Below are positions 1 through 37,005 of a DNA stretch of 64,000 bases, in pieces (position 1 is the first letter of the stretch; each line of letters begins with the position of its first letter). The stretch covers positions 1,332,501 through 1,396,500 of the forward strand of contig NC_059299.1 of the NCBI RefSeq assembly GCF_017591435.1, read 5' to 3'. The DNA comes from Portunus trituberculatus. Taxonomy: Eukaryota; Arthropoda; Malacostraca; Decapoda; Portunidae. The notes beneath the pieces are model-generated. The model made no database searches. It worked only from the letters and a program-made list of their open reading frames with translations, and had not been told where the DNA came from. The position numbers were made by a program, and so were the translations under genes.

Positions 1-212
1 ATATGACTTCTTTTTTCCCCTTCTCCTCCTCCTCCTTCTTCTTTTTTCCCCTTCTCCTCCTCCTCCTTCTTCTTGTTCTTCTTGTTCTTGTTCTTCTTGT
101 TCTTGTTCTTGTTCTTCTTCTTCTTCTTCTTCTTCTCTTCCTCCTCCTCCTCCTCCTCCTCCTCCTCCTCCTCCTCCTCCTCCTCCTCCTCCTCCTCCTC
201 CTCCTCCTCCTC
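1..212. repeat. CTT/CTC trinucleotide-rich tract
   Basis: This is a pyrimidine-rich tract of CTT, GTT and then almost pure CTC units from about 139 to 212. It reads as leucine or serine runs in translation but has no gene content of its own. It abuts the retroelement remnant that follows. Confidence 0.9.
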
Positions 213-602
213 CAAAGAAGAGTCACCAAATTGATCCCACGACTGCGAAACAAGCCTTACGAGGAGCGCTTGAGGGAACTCAACTTGTTCAGTTTAGAGA
301 AGCGGCGTATGCGAGGAGATTTGACTGAACTATTTAAAATGTTCCAGGGCTTTGATAACATAAATGTAAACAACTATCTGACCATTGACAGCTCCAACAC
401 CACTAGAAATTATGGCTACAAGATTACAGGTAAACGTTTCAGGTCAGACGAGGCAAAACATTATTTCTTCAATAGAATTGTAAATGTCAGGAACTCTCTC
501 CAAGCACATGTTGTCCGTAGCAATACGATAGAAACTTTTAAAAAAAGGTTGGACATTCACTTCACATTAACCCCTCAAATGACGTACTTTGCGCCTTCAT
601 AA
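213..602 (+). pseudogene. non-LTR retrotransposon RT C-terminal remnant
   Basis: About 129 codons stay open up to the TAA at 600-602. They read like the C-terminal segment found after the reverse transcriptase of CR1/L2-like LINEs. The recognisable order is an ATKLIP-like start, YEERLRELNLFSLEKRRMRG, LTELFKMF, then a K.F..DEAKHYFFNRIVN..NSL block and a final TFKKRLD. The catalytic RT core and endonuclease are absent. The 5' side is replaced by CTC repeats, so this is a 5'-truncated dead copy. Family assignment is from pattern memory; the exact clade is uncertain. Confidence 0.75.
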
Positions 603-1061
603 GATATCCTTTGTTTGTTTGTAGTTACTGTACTAGGTAGTGTCACTTCTCCTTCAATCTTTCCTATCACATCTTTGACTTTCTCTCCCTGTGGCCTCTT
701 TTCTTCTTCCTTGAACCCTCATGTCCTTCACCCTCTAACTTATAGCATCTGTAGTGGTAGCATAGGCACACACCAGACAGCCTCGTTAGGCCCAGTAGGG
801 CTGTTGCTGTCTGTTCCTTCCTTTGTATTCCTCCTCCTCCTCCTCCTCCTCCTCCTCCTCCTCCTCCTCCTCCTCCTCCTCCTCCTCCTCCTCCTCCAGG
901 TCGTTTAGTATTACCTCATATTTATTTATTCATTTATTTTCTTGTTCTATTTATTTGTTCAGCTTGTATTTATGCAGTTACCGGTTCGTTCGTTCGTTTG
1001 TTTATTTACTTGTTTGTTTATTTTTCCTCACGACAAATATCGTTATTGATTTTCATGTCAC

Positions 1062-1102
<41 letters not shown>

Positions 1103-1311
1103 ATTAACAGAACACTAATCTGAACACCTCGTGGTCCTGACGTTCCTCCTCCTCCTCCTCCTCCTCCTCCTCCTGAGTGACCATGAACCGTCTTGTGGGT
1201 CAGTGTGTCGAGGAGGAGGAGGAGGAGGAGGAGGAAGGTAGGAAGGAAGGCGGAGGAGAAGGACACGGAGATCACCTGGGTAGATTTGAGGGTGTAAAAC
1301 TATCATGACTT

Positions 1312-1375
<64 letters not shown>

Positions 1376-1740
1376 TCTTTTGTAAGGTATTAGGCATGGA
1401 AAGAGGGAGAGGGAAAAGGGAGGGAGGGAAAAGCGCTTTATACTGTGTCCAGGGAGGAGGAGGAGGAGGAGGAGGAGGAGGAGGAGGAGGAGGAAGACGA
1501 CGACTACCTTTTATGGGGGAGGGACAAGGGGGCTGCCTCGTTATATGGGACGATGTGGAGATTGTAAAGGAGGATAGGAGGGAGAGAAGAGGAGGAGGTA
1601 TTAGGAGGGAAGAAGAGGGGGAGGGAGGGAGAGAAGTGGAGGAGGTATAAGGGAGGAGGGAGAGGGGAAGAATGAGGGAGAAGAAGGGGAGGGAGGGAGA
1701 GGATGTCGCGTTGTAGTGTAACGAAGAAATATTTACGACC

Positions 1741-1793
<53 letters not shown>

Positions 1794-1825
1794 TTATGGT
1801 GGGAATATTAGTTCTTAACGTTTGG

Positions 1826-1887
<62 letters not shown>

Positions 1888-2230
1888 GTGGAACAAAACT
1901 GAACTGAGTCAAGATAAAGAAGAAAAAAAGAAAAGAGAAGACTTTTTTTGATATAGTAAAAAAATATTGAAGTTTGGAGAGGAAACATTTAAAGCGTCGT
2001 AGAAAGAAGTTATATTTAATTTTTATAAGGAGAACTGGAAATAGAAAGTCGATGTTTCTTAAAATAGCAACAAAAATGACTGATATGTGAAAGTGACGCC
2101 AGTTGAATGCAAGAAGTGAGATGAAGCAAAGAAAAACTGAAAGAAACACAACCGTTATGAACAAAGGAGGAAAAAAATGATAGAGAGAAGAGAGGAAAAA
2201 GAAAAGGGAAAGAAAAATACAGTGAAGTGA
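603..2230. repeat. gene-free microsatellite cluster
   Basis: No gene is seen. The stretch contains (CTC)n at 829-898, (GA)n at 1063-1101, 1314-1371, 1745-1789 and 1827-1884, and CTC/GAG tracts near 1145-1175, 1210-1235 and 1455-1494. Long reading frames here are translations of these repeats. Confidence 0.85.
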
Positions 2231-4100
2231 TTGTGTAGATTCCATTATGGTGAGTCAGGGGAGCAAAGGAAGGTGATGGTGATGGTGGTAGTAGTGATAG
2301 TGACAGTAGCAGACAAGGCGGTGTTGGTGATAGCAGTGATGATAGTAATAGTAGTAGTAAGTAGTAGTAGTAGTAGTAGTGATGGTGACAGCAGCAGCAT
2401 TAGTAGTGGTGAAAACGTTTTGTATTTAATTTTCACATTTTACCCAATCACCAGAAAGTAGGAAAGGAAAAAGAAAAAGATGAGAAATTGCGAAGTCTAT
2501 TTTTGTGGTAATGTTTTCCTTGAAGCCACAGTGAGAAGAGTAAAGTCAGGGATAAATATTTTTGTGATAAACTTGTGATATTTTGTTTCCACCGAGAGTG
2601 AAAGTTTAACATAGAGAAAATAAAGAAAAACGAATAAATAGATAGATACAGAGGGCAAAGTAGCAAATGATGAAGAAAAATAGATAAATAAATAAATATA
2701 TACATAGAGCAAAGTGACATGGCGAAGGAAAAAAAAATAAATACATAAATAAATAAATAAATAAACAGGGCGAAGTGACAAATGATGTAGGAAAAACTAA
2801 ATAAATCGCAACTTTCAGGGATTGTTTTCTGTATTTTCTGAACCCAAAGTAAGCAGGAGGAGGAACGAATAAAAAAAAAAAGTAAATGAAGTGAATAACA
2901 GTAAATGAGGAAGGTAGGAAGGAAATTAATAATAAAAAAAAAGCAATCACGGCGTAGGACTTCCATTTTATCAAAGCTAAGAAAAAAAAAAAACATGAAT
3001 CAGAGCAAATAGAGAAAGGAAAAAGTGAAGAAAGAAAAAATAAATGAAAAAAAGAAAATAGTGACGAAAAAAAAGATGTGAAGAGAAAATTATGAAAAGA
3101 AAATGAAAGAAAAGAGAAAATAAGATAAATAACTCAGTAAACCGGAAAAAAATAGATAAATAATAAGAAAAAAAACCACAGAAAAAGAAAAAAAACATGA
3201 AATACAACAAATAAAATATAAAGAAAAAATGAAAAAAGAAAGATAGAAAAAAAAACCAGGCTTAGGATTTCCATTTCATTCCAGCTAAGAGAAAGAAAGA
3301 AAAAGAAAAAAAAAGAATTACACAGCAAATAAAATGTAAAAAAAAAAAAAAATGAAGAACAAAAAAAGTAGGAACAAATATACATGAATAAAAAAAAGAT
3401 AGATAAAAAAACCGCGTAGGACTTCCATCTCGTCCCAGCTTAGAGAAAAAATAAATAAACATGAATCAGAGTAAATAAAAAATAATAAAAAGTGAAGATG
3501 AATGAAAAAAAAAGTAGAAATAATTATATATCATTGGTTTCCTGTGTTTTATTCCTAGTAAGACGATAAAAGGACTAAAGAGAGAAGGAAAAAAAAAGGA
3601 GAGACGGAAAATAAAAGATAAAAGAGAAAATAAATAGAAAAGGAAAAAAAGTGTAAAAGAGACAAAAAAGAGAAAGGAAAAAAAATCAGGAGAGGAGAAA
3701 TTAAAGCAAAAAAAAAAAAAAGAAAAAAAAGAGAAGGTGAAAAGGAAAGGAAAAGAAAAGAGTAAAGGAAAAAGAGAAAGAAAAAGAATCAATGACAAAA
3801 AGAGAAAAGTAAAAAAAGAGGAAAATTTTAAGCCAAAAAAAAAGGGAAAAAATGGAGTAAAGGAAAAGGAAAGAAAAAGAATCAATGACAAGAGGAAAGT
3901 AAAAAATGAGGAGAGGAAAAATTGAAGCAAAAAAGGAAAACAATGAAGGAAAACCGTGACAACACCTGGTGAGTCACGTGGTGGCAGGAAACACGTGGGG
4001 TGATAATGACACCTGAGCCACGACCCTTCAGGTGAATATGATCATTTTCTTCCTGTACTGTGTTGATGGGGGTAACCTTCAAGATAGGCTTAAAAATGGA
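2231..4100. repeat. purine/A-rich block with degenerate tandem units
   Basis: The plus strand is almost all A and G from about 2440 to 3950, giving false Phe/Leu/Ser-rich frames on the minus strand. Within it a motif like GTAGGACTTCCATYTCRTYCC followed by AGCTTAGAG recurs at about 2953, 3261 and 3416. The spacing is about 310 and 155 bases, so the unit is probably ~155 bp and heavily decayed. A shorter unit containing GAAGTGACAAATGATG occurs at about 2655, 2710 and 2770. No gene is supported. Confidence 0.6.
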
Positions 4101-6330
<2,230 letters not shown>

Positions 6331-6340
6331 CTCAGTCATT

Positions 6341-6600
6341 ACAGAACATCATATCATTTGGTTGTGTTTAGAAGTTTTTATTACATCACTTATTACACTG
6401 TTACACTCACTCGCTCGCTCGCTCGCTCTACAGAACATCACATCCATACCAGAACTCGTGTGATGTTGAGGTTTTTATTACATCACTATTACACTGTTAC
6501 ACTCACTCACTCACTCGCTCTACAGAACATCATATCCACACCAGAAGTCATTTGCTATTCTAGGGAAGTTCTTACTGCACCACCATTACATTACATCCAC
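6341..6600 (+). repeat. ~90-bp tandem repeat, three copies
   Basis: ACAGAACATCAYATCC-like starts occur at about 6341, 6430 and 6522. In the first two copies they are followed by a TTTTTATTACATCACT segment, ACACTGTTACACTCACTC and a CTCG run. The third copy is partial. The unit is about 90 bp. Nothing suggests coding function. Confidence 0.75.
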
Positions 6601-7728
6601 GCCCACATGAAAGCAGCATTACACCACCACCTTCCAGGCCCCGTAGACACCACACACCTGCTCCGCGCCTCACTGTACACCATAGCGTCGTTGCACAATA
6701 CTATAACACTCGCTTTGGCCACACGACTCACCAGTACACAGGATTCCTCACTTATTTCTTATTGGTTTGGTGTTTGTTCATTGTTATTTGTTACAGAGAT
6801 GGAGTTAGATATTGGTGCAAAGGATTTTAGTTTTCATTGAATTTGTAGTCGTGTCTAATCACATCATATCACATGACGTCTCATCACATCACATCACACA
6901 ACACCATAACAACACCACACCATAACGAACACAACACAACACACCACTCCACACCATAACAACAACATAACACACCACACCACACCATAACAACATAACA
7001 CACCACACCACACCACACCCCACCCCAGAACTCAAGCTGTGGTTATCACTTACGACCTGCCCCGTCTTTTTTGGGGTCGTATCAGCCAGGTCGTCACGTA
7101 TTCTACTAGCGGAAGGGGAGGGGAAAGACGGGAGAGGAGGGGAGGAGAGGGGAGGGGTAACGGAACTGATAATGTAGTAGTTGTTAGTCACGTCTTTCTC
7201 TTCCGTTCAGCCCCGTCACCACCACACCACACCACACCACGCCCCGCCCCGCCCCGCCCCGCCCCGCCCCGTCTCCTCTTGTACATCGTGCATTCATTAC
7301 TCTTAAGTGTGGTAAAGGCGACGAAAAAAAGCCATTTAGGTGCCGCTTTTCAAAATTACGCCATATGAGAGAGAGAGAGAGAGAGAGAGATACACAATAG
7401 CGGAAACTTCTGAACTCTTTTCTCTTTCCTTTTTTTTTCTTTTTGCATTTTTATTCTTTTCTTTACTTTTCCTCGCAAAAGAAATAAATAAATGACAGTG
7501 CGAGGTTAGAGAATGAAGGGAAGTGCTAATAGTGATAATGCAGGGAACGTAGCGAGACAGGTAATGGTGATAGTGATGGTGATGGGGGTGGTGATGGTGA
7601 TGGTGATGGCTGCACCGAAGGAAATCCTATTACGTGTTGTCTTATTAGCAATACCACTACTCCTTCCACGCCGAGCCGAGCAGGAAGCACTGGCACACCT
7701 TTGACGTTGTATATAATGAGATAAATAC

Positions 7729-7795
<67 letters not shown>

Positions 7796-7948
7796 GTTCC
7801 AAGGAAGTTATTGTGGTTTTAGTGCATCGTTGAAACACTTGGCTAGTGATTACGTTAAAGGAATGGTTCTGAAGCGTGACTTTGCTGAAAAGAATGAGAA
7901 TTAGTCGAACAAATATACCGCTTCGTAAAATTAGGAATTCTGTACTTT

Positions 7949-7990
<42 letters not shown>

Positions 7991-8689
7991 GTGCAGTATG
8001 TGTTGTCTTTCCAAGGTGACCTTCCTCGCACGTGACTCGGTGGTAACTGTACCGCCCTCGTGTTTGCTCAGACCTCCTCCTCCTCCTCCTCCTCCTCCTC
8101 CTCCTCCTCCTCCTCCTCCTGTTAACGATAAGTACCACATCTTTGTAATGCAGGGAAGCACATGATGGTGTGGCGGTGTTCAGTGCCCTGGTGAAGCACA
8201 GCTGGTGATGGTTACAGCTGTGCGTCTCTCTGGTCGTTCCTTCATCTTGACTGTCCGTCTTGCATCTTGTTGGGCAAGTTTCTCCTTCTCTTCTCCTTGC
8301 CCTCCATACACGATCCCTTTCCTTTATTTTTTATCGTCAGGTATCTTAATTAACGTTCTTTTTCGTAATCTTGTTCGTACACTTGTTTTTATCTTTTTTT
8401 TTTTTTTTTTTTCGTTTTCATCTCATTTTCACTGGTCTCATTTTGTTAGCCTGTTATTTTCCATTGTTCTTTTTTTTCTGTACTATCTTATCTTGTTCTT
8501 AATCTATGTATGTTTTCTTTAATTAATACATTTTGTTTTATTGTCTTGTTTAACGCATTTTATCTTGTATTCATCGCCATTATCTTTTCCGTCAGTCCTG
8601 AAAAGCTTGCCTGCGTCTCCCGCCATCCCTCATCTTGCTGCATGACTCATAGCTTCGTTCCTGCTGTCTCTAGCACCGAGGAATGGCAG

Positions 8690-8750
<61 letters not shown>

Positions 8751-9550
8751 CTGGTAATCCTCTCACACATAAGTTTCCGCGTGCATCAAGGCCTGTCTAT
8801 TTTCTGACTTGCCACAAAGAATAAAAGAACAGGATTCTGCAACGTACTGTGTGTTTGTGTTCCTACATTAACTCAACGCAATCTGGTCATATCTTGTGGG
8901 ATAGGTTTATATTCAGTAACCTCGTGCGTGTCGCTTATGGACGCTGTGAAGTTATGTATAAAAGAAATAGCGAGTGAAATGGAGTACTGGTGGTAGGCGA
9001 TGTGGTAACTTAACTGTGCATCATCGTACATCCTGTTTACCTCGAGAGAGAGAGAGAGAGAGAGAGAGTGTGTGTGTGTGTGTCCTCTAAGTCTTTGTTT
9101 CACGTCAATGCGAGTACTCACTGCGTTTGTCTTTCTTGTTTTGATACTCTCAAATATTTCCCCATCCCTAAATAACTCAGACATTGAAATCCCAACCTAG
9201 CTAGTTCACATATTCAGTGCTGCAGTCGTCTTGTTAAGCGTGGGACTGCTATTTTACAGTAAGGCGTTTTTATTGTTACATTTTTAGGGTGAGCGTGGAG
9301 ATATCAGGGTGAGGGAAGGTTGGTAGTACTTTGAAGTAAAGAAGCGCTCCAGTTGGCAACACTACATCCGTCTTGGCGCCAAACCGTAACGTCTCCTGTG
9401 TTTCAAGTACAGTGTTTTGTTTATTCCGTAACAGTACTCATGATACCTAGAACCCCCACTCACTCACCTGCCGCTTACCCACGCCTTGTGCAGGGAAGCC
9501 GATGAACTTTCCATGGTAAATCAAGGATGGAAAGGTTTATGAAGCGCGCG

Positions 9551-9597
<47 letters not shown>

Positions 9598-9600
9598 CGA
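6601..9600. other. gene-free stretch with short repeats
   Basis: No gene is supported. It contains ACACC/ATAAC repeats at about 6890-7030, a CCCCG pentamer array at about 7240-7271, (AC)n at 7731-7794, (GA)n at 7950-7987, (CTC)n at 8072-8120, (CT)n at 8694-8748 and (AC)n at 9551-9595. The stretch 8150-8690 is T-rich unique sequence and 9070-9550 is unique sequence without recognisable coding potential. Confidence 0.7.
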
Positions 9601-9603
9601 TAA

Positions 9604-9915
9604 TTTTCAAAGACTACAGAGACGATTAGCCGAGTTTTAAAGAGTATTTGTCCTGTTTAATGCAGAAAACTTGTTAACATGTCACCAGAATTACAGAAAC
9701 ATCTTAAAAACCCGTGTCACTTCAACTATACAGAACCCTCTGAAAATAGACCACAGAGACGAATAGCCAAGTTTTATAGAGTATTTATCCTGTTGATAAT
9801 GCAGAAAACTTGTTAACATGTTTAGAATTACAAAAACCCTTTAAAACCCGTGTCACTTCAACTAGAGCCCTCTGAAAATAGTGAGGGTGCAGCGCGGAAG
9901 CGTTTCAGAATATAT
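9604..9915. repeat. MITE family B, copy with two internal tandem units
   Basis: The copy contains two tandem units that each include ACAGAGACGA, TAGCC.AGTTTT, GAGTATTT.TCCTGTT and GCAGAAAACTTGTTAACATG. It ends with TGAAAATAGTGAGGGTGCAG, then GCGGAAGCGTTTCAGAATAT, which is the family's terminal repeat. The left terminus seems replaced by an AC microsatellite. Confidence 0.7.
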
Positions 9916-10177
9916 AGGTGTTGCACAGGCCCTTGGAGTACAGTAAGTGTTCAGGGATACTAGAGTGATGAGGTGATCGTGACGCAGGGAACAAAACGTG
10001 GTATATTTTCACTCTGGATAGCAAGAATAGAATCAGATCCAATTTTTTTTTTTTTTTTGTCACTGGGGGAAAAAATATCTACCTGAAGTTTTGTATAAAA
10101 AACATTCAACATTCAACACAGATATAAAGCTTTAGTGTTCACGTTTTAAGGCGTTGTGGTTTCAAGCTGATTTTGGT

Positions 10178-10642
10178 CCATATTCAGAAACGCTTCGCTC
10201 TCACCACGACTATTTCCCAAGGCCACAGAAATGATTAGCCGGGTTTTCAAGAGTGTTTCTCCAGTAAATAATATAGAAATCTTGTCACTCTGCCTCTAGA
10301 ACTCTAAAAAAAAAAACCTTAAAAATCGCTTTCTCATCATGACTATTTTCCTAGGCCATAAAGATGATTAGCAGAGTTTTCAAGTGTGTTTCTCCAGTTA
10401 ATAATATAGAAATCTAGTCACTGCCTCTAAAACCGTAAAAATACCTTCAAAATCGCCTTTTTCTCACTATGACTTTTCCAACGCCACAGAGATGATTAGC
10501 GGGGTTTTCGAGAGTGTTTCTCCAGTTAAAAATGTAGAAATCTTGTCAGTCTGCCTCTACAACCGTAAAAACACCTTAAAAAGCTCGTGTAAATTTGGAT
10601 TAAACCTTTTGAAATAGTGGAGGTGAAGCGCAAAAATGTTTG
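10178..10642. repeat. MITE family B, copy with three internal tandem units
   Basis: It starts with CCATATTCAGAAACGCTTCG and ends with AATAGTGGAGGTGAAGCGC, a decayed inverted match. Between them a ~130-150 bp unit is repeated three times. Each unit has GATGATTAGC, G.GTTTTC.AG.GTGTTTCTC, AATATAGAAATCTAGTCA-like and TGCCTCTA motifs. Confidence 0.75.
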
Positions 10643-11167
10643 AGTTATAAGAACCTTTGTGTGATCAACGTAACACATCTTTAACGAGACAGCACTTCCT
10701 CCTAAGCTCATCTAGATATTCATGATCCGATTCCAAGCTAATACAGTGCTTTGGTTCGCTGCTTCACATAATCCAGGGGGTGTGAGCGTAATGCGAGTGT
10801 TGTGGAGAAGCGAACAACGGTGTGTGTAATGGTGGAAACAGTGATGATGGTGGTGGTAGTAGTGGTGAGTGCGTCGCCCGCTCGCCCCGCCCCGCTCCCT
10901 CCCCCAAACCAAGGATTGATGTATGTTATGGTTGGATGACTTGGGTCTTTGATTATACTTTAGAGAGAGAGAGAGAGAGAGAGAGTGATGAGTTGGGTGT
11001 ACTTTTGGGGACTTACACAGACTGAATAAACGTGTGTGTGTGTGTGTGTGTGTTTACTGACGTGTTTGTGTAACAATATATCCGTATGAGATCAAGTCAG
11101 GCTTCTGATATCCACGTTTTCACCTCTAAGATCATTATAATCCCGTTTACATACCCACAAATCCATG

Positions 11168-11231
<64 letters not shown>

Positions 11232-11889
11232 GGGAAGTGGGTGGCGGTATGGTGGCGGTGGCGGTAACAGTTGAGGGAGGCTTGGGGTGTGTCATTATAG
11301 TGGTAGCAGTGCGGTCCTTTGTCTCAGGGGGCGGCATGACTTGCTGGCTGGCTCCGTGTTGAGGACGCGCGGGTGATAGGCGTCCGCAGAGCCCACAACC
11401 AGGAAACTTGAAGAGGGTACCGACCGCCTACAAGAGAGAGAGAGAGAGAGAGATTGTTACTATTTATTAATCTTTCCCAATAGCTTTTCTCTTAGTAAAT
11501 CGAAATTTGGCGGATTTTATAAGCAGTTAAACGAATATTAGCTAAAGTTTCTGTTTGTGTGTTTGAAATTTACTATATGCGATGTTATATGCAGTGAGAG
11601 AGAGAGAGAGAGAGAGAGTGTTTGTGTGAAAGGCGAATCGCAGTATTAGGGTGGGAATCTAAACTTGCCCCCTTCCCCTCTCCACCTCTATCTTCTGACC
11701 CCACCACCACCACCACCACCACCACCTTCCCACCCACCCACCCACCCTTCTGTTCCCTTTCTCCCCTTTTTTCTCCCTCTCCAGCCAACCATTCCTCCCT
11801 CCCTTCCATTCTTCCTTGCCCTCGCCTCTTCCTCATACTCTTTTGCTTCACTTTATGCTAAGCCCAACGCCCGTTCTGTTCACTTCCAC

Positions 11890-11956
<67 letters not shown>

Positions 11957-12918
11957 AACCCAGTAACCCCAGCCGTCGCTGTTTCGCCTTGCGCCAGCCA
12001 AACACAGGCTCTCCCCAGCTCGCCAGCTCTCCACGCCAGCTGGTTTCCATGGGAGCAGGCAGCCCTTTCGCTCAAGCTGACCTCTCTCCGGCCACCTTCT
12101 CTCTATAATTGATTTTCTGCCGTAGTGATTTTTGTTCACGCAGCTCGACACAAATATCGCCTTGTCCAGACATGTGTGGTCACGCGTAGGGGTAGTGGAG
12201 TTGGGTTTGATGTGTATTTGTGTGTATATGTATGTATGTATGCGTTGCTGGATGGGTTGGTGTACTAGATGCTTATGTATGTGTGGAAGTTGTGACCGTT
12301 TTGCGTGTTAGATCAGTGACGGTGTGAGAAAGAAAGAAAGAAGGGTACATGTTACTCATTGAATGTTTCTCGTGTCACCTGTGAGTGGAGTTTAATGTTA
12401 TGAATATTGGTAAAACATTCCCATCACTCGCGTGTCCACTGCAGAGTTTTCACAATCGCACATTTTTTATTCACGTCCTTTCATCCAGCGCGTCGATAAA
12501 ACCGCATGAGTGTCATGTATACAGGTGACCTTTACTCTTAGGCGTCACCCGTTGCTGGACAGAAATGTCACGCTGCCAGGCGACGACGATGTGCGAGCGA
12601 GGCAGAGACGCCACTCCAAGCACTCCACCAGTCCTTTTGTTTTGCTGTCTGGGGCTTCTGATCAGAGAGAGAGAGAGAGAGAGTTGGTAGTGGATGCTGC
12701 AGTCGCTATGTAACTCGGTATACCATTATGACTGGTTCTGGTTTTGTTGATTCATCATATTCAAACCATATGAAATGACTATTGTTGCTGCCCTGTTTTT
12801 CTTCTCTGGGGAGATGTGCTGGCGTGCTTGTAATAGAGGGAATGTTAGTAGCATTGGCCGGAAGGAAGTGGGTGAAAAGTTTCAACAGTAACTAACTAGA
12901 AAAGCTATATCCTACACG

Positions 12919-12919
<1 letters not shown>
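10643..12919. other. gene-free stretch with microsatellites
   Basis: No gene is supported. The repeats are (GA)n at 10963-10985, (GT)n at 11035-11052 and 11173-11228, ACC repeats at 11701-11727, and (CT)n at about 11894-11953. The remaining sequence (10650-10960, 11250-11420, 11950-12900) is unique. Short open frames there show no conserved domain that I recognise. Confidence 0.65.

Positions 12920-12997
<78 letters not shown>
12920..12997. repeat. (CT)n microsatellite
   Basis: Uninterrupted CT run next to the retroelement 3' end. Confidence 0.95.
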
Positions 12998-13000
<3 letters not shown>

Positions 13001-13007
13001 TAAAGCT

Positions 13008-14170
13008 TTTTTTTTTTTTTTTTTTTTTTTACATTACAAGGGCACTGGCCAAGGGCAAACAAAGTGTTGGAAAAAAAAAATCCCGCTGGTTGCCAGGCCC
13101 TGTTAAGAGGAAAGTAGAAAGAGAAAACAAAAAATCTAAAAGGAGGGTCCAGTTAACGTAAGAGGTGTCTTGACACTCCTCTTTTGAAAGAGTTTAAGTC
13201 ATAGGCAGGTGGAAATACAGACACAGGTAGAGAGTTCCAGAGTTTACCAGTGTAGGGAATGAAGGAGTGAAGATACTGGTTAACTCTTGCATTAGGAAGA
13301 TGGACAGAATAGGGATGAGAAGAAGTAGAGAGTCTTGTGCAGCGAGGCCGCAGGAGGGGGAAGGCATGCAGTTAGCAAGTTCAGAAGAGCAGACAGCATG
13401 AAAACAGCGGTAGAAGACAGATAAAGATGCAACATTGCGGCGGTGACTTAAAGAATCAAGACAGTCAGTTAGAGGAGAAGAGTTGATAAGACGAAAAGCT
13501 TTAGATTCCACCTTGTTTAGTAAAGCTGTGTGTGTGGATCCCCAGACATGAGAGCCATACTCCATACACGGGCGGATAAGGCCCTTGTACAGAGCAAGCA
13601 GCTGGGAGGGAGAGAAAATGGACGAAGACGCCATAGGACACCTAACTTCTTGGAAGCTGATTTAGCAAGAGTAGAGATGTGAAATTTCCAGTTTAGATTT
13701 TTAGTGAAGGATAGACCGAGTGTGTTTAATGTAGAGGAGAGGGAAGTTGAGTGTTATTGAAGAAGAGAGGATAGTTGTCTGGAAGGTTATGTCGAGTAGA
13801 TAGTTGTAGAAATTGAGTTTTTGAGGCATTGAACAAAACCAGGTTTTCTCTGCCCCAATCAGAAACAAGTGAAAGATCAGAAGTTAGGCGTCCTATAGCA
13901 TCTCGCCTTGAGTCATTTAATTGTTGTTGGGTTGGGCGTCTGTTGAACGCTGTTGAATAATGCAGGGTGGTATCATCAGCATAGGAGTGGATAGGGCATT
14001 GAGTCAGATTTAGGAGATCATTGATGAATAATAGAAAGAGAGTGGGTGATAGGACAGAACCCTGTGGAACACCACTGTTGATAGTTTTAGGGGAAGAACA
14101 GTGACCGTCTACTACAGCAGCAATAGAACGATCGGAAAGGAAACTGGAGATGAAGGTACAGAGCTATACT
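13008..14170 (-). mobile_element. 5'-truncated non-LTR retrotransposon with RT domain
   Basis: Read on the minus strand, this is the end of a LINE reverse transcriptase (Jockey-like in appearance). At about 14,070-14,040 it has SGVPQGSVLSPT followed by LFLLFINDLL. The catalytic box YADD is at 13,983-13,972, followed by a thumb-like region. A C-terminal segment runs from 13,634 to 13,194 and contains LALYKGLIRPCMEYGSHVWG and LLNKVESKAFRLINSSPLTD. Reading frames change near 13,650 and 13,330, and stops interrupt it, so it is inactive. The 3' UTR ends in a poly(A) tail seen as plus-strand T's at about 13,008-13,030. Similarity stops abruptly near 14,170, which is normal 5' truncation on insertion. 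Nothing indicates recent activity. Confidence 0.85.

Positions 14171-37005
<22,835 letters not shown>

Noticed and set aside
6358..6840. 160-codon frame
   Set aside because: Largely the ~90-bp tandem repeat; no conserved domain and low-complexity composition.
12510..12713. 67-codon frame with mixed composition
   Set aside because: No splice or promoter support and ends in a GA repeat; no family recognised.
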